Origin: Atherinomorus stipes
Lineage: Eukaryota; Chordata; Actinopteri; Atheriniformes; Atherinidae
Length of the DNA stretch: 64,000 nt
Direction: 5' to 3'
Assembly (NCBI GenBank): GCA_023101725.1
Contig: JALJCO010001284.1
Location: 3,164,001-3,228,000 of the forward strand
Shown: positions 23,530 to 36,501 of the stretch, piece by piece
Position numbering within the stretch: position 1 is the first letter of the stretch
How the letters are laid out: each line of letters starts with the position of its first letter
Position numbers and translations under genes: made by a program
Notes under the pieces: generated by a model
The model's input: the letters and a program-made list of their open reading frames with translations, nothing else
Told to the model about the DNA's origin: nothing
The model's database searches: none

Positions 23530-23674
23530 AAAAAAATTAAATATTTTATAAAAAAAATATATTAGCAATGGAGAAGAAGTAGCAAAAAGAAGGAAGGAAA
23601 AAAAACCCCAAAATTTTCAAAATTTTTAATCAATTTAAAGAGAAAATATAAGAGGAGGTATGTAACTGTAAAAG

Positions 23675-23724
<50 letters not shown>

Positions 23725-24245
23725 AAAAAAAATAATTAAATAAAAATGATAATAAATTTAATTATTAAGGTGTATGTTTATATTAGTTATTTTAAGAGTT
23801 AATATATATTCTCTTAATATTCTTTATATTTTTTCATTTTTATATATATAAATTACTATTAAAATAAGGGAAGTGTAAAATTTAATGGGGAAGTGTGATA
23901 TGTATAAGAGAAATATAATAACAAATAGATTTATCGTAATAATATGGAATTAATATTTATATGTTGAGATTGGAATTATAAGTGTGTGTAAGGAGTTGGT
24001 TTAGTTTTTTTAATAATCAAAGTAATAAATTGGAATTATTATTTAAAAATTGGGGAATGTGTATTTGAGATATTAGATTTGAATGAAAGGTGTAATAGTT
24101 GAACTAAAATGGGAGAGTTAAGTGAATTTAATTATATATAGGGGTGTCAAGGGGAGAATGTGGGGATATAAAGATAGAATAAAATAATAGGTTATAATAT
24201 AAATTATATTTATAGAGATTAGAGAAATAAATAGATAATGGGATG

Positions 24246-24300
<55 letters not shown>
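23530..24300. repeat. C-depleted low-complexity segment with long poly(A) runs
   Basis: From about 23640 to 24240 there are only about ten C residues in some 600 bases, while G stays common. Long A runs occur at about 23679-23722 and 24249-24299, and a poly-G run lies at about 23475-23487. The left part can still be aligned loosely with copy A 9590-9720 (GTAACTGTAAAAG is shared). The right edge has 'ccatatcgcccatccctaat', absent from copy A. Confidence 0.8.
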
Positions 24301-24304
<4 letters not shown>

Positions 24305-24433
24305 GTCCATATCGCCCATCCCTAATACAGACTAAATAATTTTAAAGTTTAGAGTGGATTTTTTTTTCTCTGTAGCCTATTTTGTGTGTTCTTAAATCTT
24401 TAGCTGCAGACAGATTCAATCCTTTGGTGGAAG

Positions 24434-27400
24434 ATGGAGACTGAACTGGAGTTTGCTGGTTATGAGCAAACAAGAAGTAAAGAAGGAGAGGAGGGGGATA
24501 TTACAAAGCAGATGGAACAAACTCTAATTAAGAGCCAAATTTCAGACCCTCAGGAGCTTTGGTGAGCATCCATTTCTCACACAAACGGCACTCTTGCTTT
24601 AATTATTTGTCCCCTGAAGATTCAAACTGTCCTTTTTTAATTTCTTCCTTCATATTAATACTATCATTTGACCTCTGACATTCACAATTAGCCACATGGA
24701 CTGATTATTTTAATATTGGACAAGATTCATGACTATATCTCATCTACTTTTCTGGCATCCTTAAAATCTTTGTTTTTAAAAATTTGTTGATGCTTTACAG
24801 AAAACATTAACATTTTAGAAGACACAAATAGGATCTTTTTCACCTGTCTGAGAACATTAATCTAATAACTAATAGGTTTAATTTAATGATCGTTCATGTC
24901 TGTCCTTTTAGACTTTTTTTTCTTGAAAGAAAAATGAAGGGGGAAAAAAACCCTTTAAAAAAACAAAAACTGGATAGCTGTTTTTTTGCTCAGAACAAAA
25001 GTGGGGTAGAAGGGTGAGCGTTGAGCTCAATGCAATCCATTTCCTCCATTTTTGATGAAAGGTAGACATCTTCAGCCGCAGGTGGTACAGCAGTCTTTCC
25101 ATGGTCTAAATTTCTCCCATAATGTCCAACCAATGACCAAAAAGCAGGCAATCAGTTTTCATTCAGCTGATAGCCAGCTAACTTCTGTAAGCAGCTGTCA
25201 TCCAGTTCCTGCTTACACAGTTTTCACTTGATATAGATGCAAAAGACACTAATGGAGAAATAACAGAAAAAAACTTGACTCTTTGACTTGGTTTGTTCCT
25301 GTTGCCCCTTCTCAAAGTACAAATATCTGAAAATGTGTGTAAAATGAAAGCTGCCAAATGTTAGCGTGTGAGTGATAACTGTAAGGCTGCAGTGTTTTCC
25401 CCCTCTTTCCCTCAGCGTTCCTGAGTCCTACAGGATGAACTCTCCACACGAGACCCGACTGTTGGCCATCGCAGACAACTTCCAGCGTCAGTACTCAGTC
25501 CTCTGTTCTGACCGCAAACCGCTGCTGCTCTCTCCGCTGAATGAATGTGGAGTCAGGGTAACATCTGTCATTTGTAGATCTTTTCTGTCAGACAAAGTCC
25601 CAGCAAACCTCTCTGTGCTCAAATAGACTGATACTGGATGTTTATACATCTGATGTTCATGTTTTTGTTCTAATAATCAGAAGTTCGTATCAACAACTCT
25701 TCGTCCCACAACCACGAGCCATTGTAAACTTCTAACCTGGCAAGGCTGCGCCTCGTTTGTGGCTGACTTCCTGTCCCTGGAGCCTTTGGAGCCGCCTGTA
25801 GACCTGGTCAGAGAAGACAGTGATTTCATCCACTTATCTCAGTTTCTGTCATAATGTCTCAGGATAAATCTTTTTTTTTTTTTTTACAGCCTACAGATTT
25901 TTGCGACAAACTGAAAAAATGATTATTTTCCTAAAGAAAGCTTTTTTATATCAGTAAAATATTTCAATGGGGTTTATAATGAGTGAAGGGACATTTTCAA
26001 TGGTCTGCCTGATGCCTCTGAAAATGTTCACATTCATATCATTCTGCACTAACACGCCACTTATCTTCAGTGTGTGTGTCTGACAGTGATGGTGTGTGTC
26101 CTGTTGCAGCCCAGGCAGCTGTTGTCCCCCACCTCGGTGCTGCAGAGTCAGAGAGCAACCTGTTTTGAATTTGCCACCCTGCTGTGCAGCCTGCTCCTGG
26201 GGGTCAACTACGATGCGTACTGCGTCAGCGGCTACGCTGTCAGAGAGATGTGTCTGCTGGACCAGAGCCTGCAGCAGTGCCCCCTGCTGGAGGGGAAGGT
26301 AGGTGCTGCAGGGGCTCATCACAACCTTCCAGACACAGTCAAACACAATGATTTAATCTTGTGTGTGTTGAATCTGCAGAGTGAGACTCCTCAACAGGAG
26401 GAGCAGGAGAATAAATACTCAATGAAGCCTCTGAGGGAGATGAAGAGCCGCTTTTTGAGCCAGCAGGAGAAGAAGAAGCGGGAGGCCGAAGCTGCGCTGC
26501 TTCTGGAGCAGAAATTAAAGGAGGTAACGTGATTTTCTCACTAGTCAACAAAATCTGCAGCTGGAGATCAATCACACTTTTCCTGTCACTCATGACAACA
26601 ACAGAAGGAAACTTCTGGCTGCTGAGATGCATTGGAGCAGTGAGAGGACAGGGGTCAGATTCACTCGGCTGGACACGGTGGCTCAGAGCTACCAACAATC
26701 ATCAACTCTGAGAGGAAATCAGGATTTTAATCAGTATAGAAAAACTGCTTTTCTGTCGACATCTGTCTGCACATAAAAATGAATCAATCTGCACTGATCA
26801 AATTTAAAGACTAAAGATTTTTTTTTTTAATTAAAGCCACTTGTTATGGATGAAAGACATCAAATACCGCCGACAGTCATCTTCGAGTTTACTTTAGAAA
26901 TTAAAACATTATAACCACAATCATTAAACAGACCTTATTAAAGGTTAAAAAATAACCGGAGCTGTGTGCTTGACACAACTATGTGTAATCATTACAGCTG
27001 TTACTGTTTCCAGCTATGATATGGACTCAGGGTGATCTTATTTAAACCCTGTCCCCAGTGCTATCCCATAATAAGCTTCAGTGGTGTTTCATTATAACTC
27101 TAAACTTTTAACTCAATAAGGAACCAGTTTCTTATAAATAAAGGAGAATTTCTGCTTTGTAGCTGTTAAATGACCTTCACGGGACTCAGTAAACTCTGAG
27201 ATGGAGACATGAAACTCATCTTTGTTTCCCTTCATGAGCAGGAGCAGCGGCCTGCCGACCCCCTCCGAGGGCTGCGGGTCCACTGCTGGGTGCTGGTGCT
27301 GGCGGGGAGCCGCAGCATCCAGGAGAACTTCTTCATCGACCCCCTGACCGGAAACAGCTACCCCACAGACAGCGATAACTTCCTGGGCATCGAGAGCGTC

Positions 27401-30400
27401 TGGAACAACTTCAACTATTTTGTTAACATGCAGGACTGCAGGAACGGCTGCACTGTGAGTCCTCCACACAGGGACAGCCAGCACACAGTCTCTTCAGAGA
27501 AATCTGTCACAACATACTGTATATTCCTCTGAAAACACGCCTGTGATGTGTGTGTAGGACATGGTGTTTGACCTGGAAGATTTACAGATGTGGGAGCCAT
27601 TGCTGTATGGTGCAACTAATAAAAAACAGCTGATTCAAGATGTCCCGAAGAAAAAGGAGATCAATCAGGTGGTTTCTGAGGGTTGACGACGTTGTTTATT
27701 TTTATGTCACAGTTCTGCTGATAGATGTTTAGACTCATGAGAAGGTGGAATTAAACTGGCACGCAGATGGAAACATTTATCTTAATGTAAAAAAAATGAT
27801 AATGAAAAAACACTGAAACAAATTATTTAAACAGAGAAAAGTATTGTGTGTGAGGGTCATTACAGACTAATGAACGATTAGTTTACATCTGTTTATGGGA
27901 TTTGTTGATAAGTATGAAAAATAAGGGGAAATCTTTTTCCATTTTGCAGATTTTAAACTTAATCCTTAATGTCTTTTTCAGCAATTTCCTCCTTTTCTGT
28001 TTGAATTGTTGTCTAATTTACAATAGAAGAACAAAATTGGAGGGAAGAAATATAAAATCCCTTTGAAAATAGGTTTTTGGTAGTGATTCCTCTCCCTCAA
28101 CTATAATTCCTCTGTTGATGCAGCAGTTAAGGAAAGACCGAATATTCATTTTTGATGTTTAACATGTTGAAACTATTAAACTTAATGTACTTAGCTAAAT
28201 CAGTAAAGGACCTGTAGGACCTGAGAACAAATTTGTCAGTAAGAGTTGTTGGTGAACGAGGCCTAATGTCACTATGAATGAGGTTCATTTTAAACTCATT
28301 GTCTTTTTTAAAGGAGGAGCAGCCCAGAGCGTTTGAGATGCCGAGGTCCTGGCTCAGTTATGTCACCATCTCACTAAAAGGTAAAAGTTGCAACAGCCTA
28401 TAGAAAATATTAAAACAGCTTAACAGAGACGTGGATGTTGTTTAGGATACTGAGCTCTGGCAGCTGATGTGAGAGCTCAGTTCACCAGCAGTGAGTCAGA
28501 CATGTTTCTGGTCGATGCGAGACTCGGCTGCACTTTGTCATTGTTTGGAGATGGTGAACTGGCTTCTTTTTTGAAGAGAGGCGAGTCAGAAATCTGGGAT
28601 GAGTGAGATTGTGGATTCGAGCAAAGAGTTGCCTGTGATGTGTGGCTGGGAGCTCCCTTAAAGATGAGGGAAGGAGCTCAGTCATCCTGTAGGGAGGAGT
28701 TCCAGGTCTTCCGCATCAAAATAGTCCAATCTGCCTTCAAGATGCCTCCTTGACTCGTCCAACTAGAACGAGACCAGGAGGCAGATCTCAGGCTGATCTA
28801 TATCTTAGATTTAGGCGGGAGAGCTTGAGGAGGTTGCTGGGCAGAAGAATATGCTCAGAGTGCTGATATATTCTCAAAGCCAAACATACCTGATACCGTA
28901 CCGTACTGAAGTTCTTATTTTAATTCAGACATGGAGACACGCTGGCCAGGTGGAAAGAAGGTGATCCGCTACAGGAAAGCTAAGCTGGAGAAGTTTGCAC
29001 CGTATCTGAACTCAGACGGCCTCATCGCAAGACTAACCACATACACAGACCTGGACTGTGAGTCCTGAACATCAGCGTTGCTTTGGAGCAGAGCTAAAGT
29101 TTTTATTTAAGTTGTATTTTCAGATAAACATTGTCATTGAGAGAAATGTGTGTGTGTTGAAGGTGCTGAGGTTGCGGTGGTGAAGGAGTGGTACAAATAC
29201 AGATGTGACAAGCTGGAGGAGAGAGAGATCAATAAGCTCAACAACTTCACAGCAGAACGTTTCAAATATGGAAGAAACGACCACCTTTTATGTAAGTCTG
29301 CTCTCAGCCGATTTCCAGCTGACCGTGTATCACCAGACATGCCTGCAACACACAGCTGTAACACACACCTTCACCCACACGCCTTCCCAAACTATAGGTT
29401 TTGCTGAGATGCAAATTGGGAATCATCTTGCTGCATCAGTACTGAATGGACTCAGATCTGACTTTATGACCTGATTTTACAGCATGTTCCTAAAACAACC
29501 AAGACCAGCATTATGACATCTAAACATGTGACTTCAGCTTCACCTTCTTCAGACTCTTTGAATCAGTCTGTGTTCATTTCGTACCTTTAGATTCTGCTTT
29601 GCTCTCCCTCTGCTGAAAACTCACTAAAAACCCTAAACATCTACATCACTATCTGATTACCCACAATGCAACCTTCTGAAACAGGAAAACTAAGCTGGTA
29701 TCAGTCGGCTATGGAAAATATTTGCAGTTGAAAAGCATGTAGAAATGCTCTGATCCATATTTGCTGAATCCAGTTCTGATTCCAGTTCCTGAATTTAGTG
29801 ATAATAATACACTTTGATACCAGAGCTTTTTATATTTTAATGTTATATTGAGATTATACTTAATTAATTCTTTCGGTCCAAAAATTACCAAGCTAGAAAA
29901 GCAAATGAAAAGCAAACAGCAGCTCAAGAAAAGTCCCATAAGCAGAAAACAAATCAGGATTACTTTAAATTCACTTCAGCTTTATTTATACAACACCAAT
30001 TCACAACTAAGTCATCTCACAGCAATTTTATAGAAACAGTCCAATTCAATCCAATTCATTGTAGTTCAGTTATTATCCAATTAAAACAAATCCATTATAT
30101 GAGCCACATCAGTCCAGTTTATAACAACTGTTCATATAAACCAGTACACTTTATCAAATCTCTTTGATTCAGTCCTCCATCCTGAGCTGCATGGCAAGAA
30201 AGTGGAGAGGAATACCTCTATCAGAACCAGAACTAGAAAGAAAAACTTTGATTAGAACCAGGAAGGAGCCATCTGCCTTGAGTGGGCAGAATCAGACAAA
30301 ATCAATATGCAGAGAGGAATAAACAACAGCTGTCATCACAAAGTAAATGCAGTAATTTGGTTCAAGAAATGAACAATTTTTTGACAGCGTATGGAGAAAT

Positions 30401-33400
30401 GTGTTAGAACCCTACACAGATGTAGCTTGGACAGGACTTTTTTCTCCACGTTACATGATACAAACTGTATTCTCTGGTCTGTAGTGCAAGGCTGACCTTT
30501 AATATCGTCTATCTGATGCAGGACCTTTCAAAAGAACTGTTCAGGAGTGAATCATGTCAAATATCAGATGATGTGAGTCATTCTGCTGGGTGGTGGTGTG
30601 TTTGTGCTCCTCAGTCCACAAGTGCAGGTCTGTGACCGCAGGCACTGAGCGGGAGATGGAGTTCAGCAGCACTCATCTCAATGATCTGGTGCAGAGGCAG
30701 CTGTCACCAAATGAAATGAAGGAATGCTTCAAGGGGCGGAGCGACTTCCTCCTTTACCGTCACGTCGTCTTCGGTCAGCCGGGTCAGTCTCCACAACTGG
30801 TTTGGAGAACTCCTAACGAGACCCTAAGTGTACTGGTAAGCAAATATGATAAAGGTGTAAAATGAATTCATTTGTGATGAAGAAATACCAGTGCAGGAGT
30901 CAGCAAATAGATAATGATGGCCAGAAAGCACAGAGCGCAACGGTGAGCGAGGTCAGTCAGTTATTAATCTTACTGCTCCATGAAAAACAACAAGATTCTT
31001 CCTGGCATTGAATGTAAAACAGGATTTATTACAGAAGTTTTCATTTTAATTTTAGTTTTTCCCTCTGCTAAGGAGGTAAAGTAATAGCCAGCGCCTGTTA
31101 ATTTTTCTGTTAGTTAGCAAAATTATTCAAAAAGTTAAGAACAGATTTAGATGAAATTTTCTGGGAATGTTGAAAATGGCACAAGGGAGAACTGATTTGG
31201 TTTTGATCCGCAAACTTCCAGGAAGAGTGTGATTTATAAAGGGGAAATTGCTTGAACGTTTTATAAATCGGACTATTTTTTGGCATATGCAAACTTTTTG
31301 TTTTGGGGGTACGTACACTTTTAGTAAAAGTCCTACGCAGTTTTATAAATGAGACCCCTGGATATTTTAGATTATACGAAATATTCTCCCCCATGTATGT
31401 TTCAGAAAGTGGTGGAGCGTTTCAGCCGGAATGAATCCAAACCTGCCAATGAAGATGTGGCTGAGAGGGTGTTCCTGGTGCATCAGGGGAGAATCGAGTT
31501 AACCTATCACCTGATGGAGCACAGGTTTATTCCTTCAAAGAGGAGCTTCATAAAGCCAAAGGCAGGCAAATATTTCACTCAAGAAATGGTCACCACCTTC
31601 CAGGTACGACACCACAGCACAGCAAAACAAGGGAAAATGCACAATATTTGAGCTGCCCAATGACCTTCCATTCCAGTCACAATGTGTGTGTTTGTGTGTG
31701 TGGGTGTGTGGGTGTTCAGGTGGATCTGTCCGAGAAGCCACTTAAGACCTTCACTCTCTGTAGGATCCTAATAGACCACATGAAGGACGAAAAGAATGGG
31801 ATTTCCCAAATCCAAGAGTCGCTGAGAGAGGTGAACATGTTCCAGAGTTTTCCAGGTGTTCCAGTTTACCAGACCGGACTGACATGTGACCTTGTGTTTA
31901 CAAGGATTTAAAGCAGAACTGATTTAAAATCAGATCCTGATGTTTTTCTTTATTTATTTTGACTAAAAGTAGAAGCTGAAACTCATTACAACCGTTTCAG
32001 TAGTAATGAGTAGTTGAACCAGAGGCTACAACTTACTCCCAGAACTGGAGTGATACCAGTTAGCCACAACTACGGTGGTTTGATGACAAACTTAGAACAT
32101 GACAGGATCCTGAATGGTGAGAATGATCCACCGAGTCCTGACCACAGTTGACTGGACCCTGAGCAAGCCCACGTGGTCAGGCAGACTGAGCTGCCAGTTA
32201 GTCTCTGTGGCGGTCAGTTTCACAGTCTGCAGGTCACGCTCTGTGCCCGCCCTGGCAGCCCCGCGCGCCATACCCTCAGTGATAATGAGAAATACCCTCC
32301 ACTTCTGCAGACTTATGTATCTTATGGACAGGATGCCAATTAAATATCACAGCCAGATGTTAGCAGGTGTTTTCCTCTGTGAAAGGGTGTTAGTTGAGAT
32401 TTTAGGTTTTGAAATGTCTGATATTGGGTCTATAACATAAACATATATCACAATGAGAATTTATTGCCCAAAAGAAAAGAAAAAAAGAGTGTTAGTATTA
32501 TTGATAATTGCAATTGACGAAAATCCCCAACATGTATCTAAATTCAGCTTTTATGGAATACAAATTCATTTTGTGTTGTAAGATGTAAATGTGAGTCCAA
32601 AATCGATGAATTGTAGCCATCTGCACCTTGTTTCTGAATGTCTTCACTTCCACAGTATGATTGCAGTTAATGAGAATCACCCGTTCTTCCAGAATGAAAC
32701 TGTTCTCAGACTTTCTTAAACAAGGAAAAAGGTGTCCCTTTCCTAACCTGGAGAGTTGCTGTCACCAGAGCAGGGTGTTAATTCAGCAGATCTGAAACTG
32801 AACACACAAGCTAAAAGTCTTGTCTAGGTGTCAGTGCTGCCTCTCTGTTCTTTCTGTGTTTCTCTCTGTATTTTAGATCTAATTTAATTTCACTCTTCAC
32901 AGTTGTTTTAGATTTCCTGATTGATCTGATATCTTTTCATTCATTTACTTATTTCTCTTCATTATGGTTGCAAAGATGGGAATTTCCCCTGTGGGTAAAC
33001 AAAGTTTTATCTTTACCGTATTTGTAAAAAAAAAAAAAAAAAAAGTTGACTGATGGCCACAAAGTCTTAACATAATCAAAATTAGACTTGTTCTACTGTT
33101 TGATAAAAGGGAAATGATTATTATCAGTAAGGATTAGTATTAGTAGTAGGATTAGTATAATATTTGTGAAAACAGATATACGGTAATCTGTTGTAAATTT
33201 GATGATCAGTGAAAGAACTCTCATGTGTGAGCAGGTCGGAGACTTTGTGGACAGCAGAGAGAAGGAAGAGAAGGAGGTTAAGCTTAGGACCCCACCAGAA
33301 GCAGCTGCAGAGGCCTCAGCAGAGAGAAGGTATAAGGTAAGACACACGCGTGTTCTCCAGCGTTAAACAAAAACCTGAGCCTGGCAGAGTTTCCTGCATC

Positions 33401-34221
33401 GCGGCAGGGATTCTCCATCAGCCATGTTGGTGACATGTTGTCAGTCAGATCTCTGCTCCTGCAGAAAACCATGGCTGCATACATGAAAAGTAGGCTGCAA
33501 GAGCAAGAGAAAGATGCCCTGGCTCCCTTCCTGATCCAGCTCGGCGACCCAGAGGTTTTGAGTCCAGAGGAGGCCAAACGGCTGTACCAGAGCTGTTTGT
33601 CTGAGTTCAGAAACAGACAGGCGGAGCAGACCAACCTCCTCCAGCAACGCCATGACAAGGTATGTTGATTCTGACACTTCTGTAGTAACTTCACACGTCT
33701 CCGCTTCGCTGCTCTTGTAATTGTGTAGATACTTCATTTATTTTGGGTATGCTATTTCAGACAGGAGGTAGAAAAAATAGGTCTGATGCAACAAGATGCA
33801 ATGATAGTCATGCATGATCAGTTCAGAATACCAGCAGGACTTAAACACCTAAAACTATTCAAGGAGGAAGCAGAGACGTGACTTTGCTGGTGATTTAACA
33901 TAGCCCCTTAAATTTGTGTTTAGGAGACAGAGGAGCTGCAGGTGAAGCAGAGCTGGTTCCAGCAGTCCCACAACGAGTTGAGCAAGCAGCAGTTGGAGGA
34001 GTACCAGGACTATTGCTCTGAGAAAACACTGAAGATTAATGCCATCCAGAGACGGATCAGCAGGTACACAAAACACATGCACACAGTTTTACAAACTTTT
34101 CAAAAATGCTGATGTTCTGTGTGTTTGTTACAGGCAGAAGGAACTAGCTGATGAAAAGTACAACGCTCTGGATCAGAAGCTGCATAAACACCCTCTACTC
34201 GCTGCTCACCTAAGCAGCTGA
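24434..34221 (+). CDS. drc7: Dynein regulatory complex subunit 7, copy B (intact)
   Basis: Seventeen exons: 24434-24561, 25416-25557, 25681-25806, 26110-26298, 26380-26523, 27242-27454, 27558-27668, 28314-28380, 28929-29057, 29163-29291, 30615-30835, 31406-31603, 31720-31830, 33235-33336, 33465-33659, 33924-34063, 34134-34221. All phases agree; the total of 2,433 bases gives 810 codons plus TGA, a little shorter than human DRC7 (CCDC135). The family links the DRC nexin bridge between axonemal doublets and is needed for sperm flagella. Seen: VPESYRMNSPHE and SPLNECGVRKFVSTTLRP; then a transglutaminase-like core with Cys in RATCFEFATLL, His in LRVHCWVLVLAG and Asp in FFIDPLTG, a plausible Cys-His-Asp triad; then a charged coiled-coil tail (about residues 670-800) ending HPLLAAHLSS. 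The start ATG follows an in-frame-neutral leader. Exon 3 uses the unusual donor GTCAGA. Confidence 0.93.
29970..30230. repeat. Dispersed repeat in drc7 intron 10, copy B
   Basis: The counterpart of 15590-15850. Confidence 0.35.
31220..31357. mobile_element. PIF/Harbinger end fragment in drc7 intron 11, copy B
   Basis: The counterpart of 16845-16981, ending GAGACCC then CTG. Its presence in both copies dates it before the duplication. Confidence 0.7.
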
Positions 34222-34358
34222 GCCTTTTTATCTCAGAACACATCTGCCTACCCATCATTGGAAGATTATTCAGGGCCCTCTTTAATGTTTACATGCCCTC
34301 AAACATCTAATCTAGAACAAAACAATATGAAAAGATTATTTGAAAATGTTATAGAAAA

Positions 34359-34364
34359 AATAAA
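34359..34364 (+). terminator. Polyadenylation signal of drc7 copy B
   Basis: AATAAA about 140 bases past the stop codon, conserved with copy A. Confidence 0.6.
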
Positions 34365-34622
34365 TGTTGCATGTCTTTTTCTGTTTGCAATTACTTATTT
34401 AAGCTGTGTTCATAAACTGCACAAGCGTGTTGTTCCATTGTGTCCCAGTGATGAGAATGAAGATCCAACTGCAGCAAGTCCAAAACATCCCAACAGTCCA
34501 AAGAACTGGGCCTAAAGGCAGACATCAGGAATGAGCAGGATGAAACACAAAAACATGAATGCAACACTAAAAGACAATATAAAATAGTACAAACTAGCAC
34601 ATCAAACATCTATCTCTAGCAT

Positions 34623-35220
34623 CTGCCTCCCTGAATGGGAGCTTGCATTTCTTTTACAAAAACTTTGTCAACAAGTTATAAATCAATAGTATGAGCAGTT
34701 TTAGAGCTACCAGTGGCAATATGGTCATTTATAACGCAGACAATTATTGGGAATCCATGATTAAATTACTTGTTTGAGTCCCTCTTTGTATTTCCTCCAC
34801 TGATCTGGTCTGAAAATGTCTGGAATTAACCAGATTCCTGTCAAGAATAAAACTTACATTGACATCACTTATATCTGAATATACAAAAAAATATACAGAT
34901 GAGGCTGAGTGCACTGTTACTTTTTAATTTGCTTATGATATTCAATAACAGTTTAAATCAGTTGATGACATTTATTAATGACATAATATTTAAATAACTG
35001 AAAGTGACTTCTAAGCTTATAAGAGCACAACTTTAAGAACTCACTCTTCCTCGCTGCAGTTCTCCCTCATAGATAAGTGAATTATAAAAAAAGATTATGA
35101 AACAATGAGCGCTGTGCGGAAGAAAGATTTCTAACAGATCAATTTTGTATAAAAACTTTCTTTTAACGTTGAAGGTAAAGTCGAAACGAGCTGTACACTG
35201 CAGAGTGCATATCAAACCTA
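34623..35220. other. Intergenic sequence between drc7 and phf20
   Basis: Single-copy-looking AT-rich DNA. No exon or clear repeat is seen. Confidence 0.4.
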
Positions 35221-35313
35221 CAGTTCAGTCAAAGACGGGACGGCTGACTGTGGTTTCGCGCATGCGCATCACAATCATCACAGTATGAGTGCAGCTGAGA
35301 AGTAGCTCCAGAG
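35221..35313 (+). promoter_or_regulatory. phf20: Putative phf20 promoter and untranslated first exon
   Basis: CGCGCATGCGCA at 35257-35268 contains the NRF1 palindrome GCGCATGCGC, typical of CpG-type housekeeping promoters close to the start site. The following segment ends in AGCTCCAGAG|GTAAAC, a good donor at 35314. The next clear exon begins exactly at the start codon (36502). A non-coding first exon is therefore likely but inferred; the start site cannot be placed to the base. Confidence 0.5.
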
Positions 35314-36501
35314 GTAAACAAGCTTTTACTTTAAACATTTGTATTTCTAACACTATTATTAACCTTTAAGCAGGGAACGTAGCTATCTGAAGGATTCCCC
35401 TTCCAGAGCAGTTCTCTGGTCCTTATGAAGCGTGTATGCGCTTGCAGCTGTCACTGACTTTTCAGACTAAGCTAGTTCACCTCAGCTGAGGCTAACAGTT
35501 AGCCGTGTTAGCTTATCTATTCACAGTCAATGAAGATTCAACTCCATGCAGCTGCACAAGCTTAGTGGGAATTTTTGTTTTAATTAAGTTGTCTGTCTGT
35601 AACTGGAAGTGGAGTTAACGAAGGCGTGGTTACAAAGTGTTTTACGCTTCGTTTTGTGTTACTGCTCTCTGCTTTTTGAAGCTAACACTGTCAGACAGCA
35701 TTAGCATGTTAGCTGCTGTCAAATATTTGAGCGGATCCCGAGGGGTCGGGACAAGCTTTAATTGACAGTAGAGGCGTCCAATGAACTAGCACCTGTGCAT
35801 TTGTTTCGACCAATCAGCTTCTTTCAAATGGGGGCCTGCCAAAATGCCCAGAAACGTCAAACGTACTTTATCAGAGTGCCTTTTTTTTTAATTCAAAAGG
35901 TATTCAGTATCTGCTTTGTTTTATTTTTTTTTACTGTTATTATGTGGAAATATGGGAAACATAAGCAGGAAAAAGTTAAACTGTAACAGTTACTGGAGAC
36001 TTTCGAGGGGTAAATGTACAATATGGATGCTGTCATCACGTAACGGAACGTGCAGCAGACGTAACCGTAGACATTCGACGTCATTACAGCAGCTGTGTGG
36101 GGGAAATCTGTTACAGTAAGATTAGGATGAAAAGAAAAGAGAAACCAAAAAAACCTAGTGATAATAGAGGCAGGTCAGCTGATCTATGTATTAGTTTAAT
36201 ATTACCTAATATTTTTGACATTCAAAAAAAATGTTTGTTTTTTTAATTTTAGACACTTTTTAAATTTATATTCAATTAAATGCACTTTCAATGTTTCTGA
36301 AAACGAAAAGCATTGTTGCATGTTTGTTAATGTTTATTAGTATGTGTCATTCAGGTTCAGTTTGCAATACTGTTCTTTATTCTGCTCTTGTGGTTGTTGC
36401 ACAACATTCAAACAATGTGTTCAACTAAACTAACCAAAGATTTTATTGAAAACACTTCATTCTTTATGGGAAATTTAAGAGATTTTCTCTGTTTCTGGCA
36501 G

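Larger units (their letters stand above)
20749..34622. repeat. Tandem segmental duplication, copy B
   Basis: The counterpart of 3578-20259, with shared order, orientation, TE content and all drc7 exons. It lacks the hAT insertion and has a shorter poly-C (22536-22542). In place of the region near 9540-9945 it carries an unusual C-poor segment. Confidence 0.95.

Noticed and set aside
35762..36119. Small frames upstream of phf20 as coding exons
   Set aside because: No family resemblance and no consistent splice phases; the supported start codon is at 36502.
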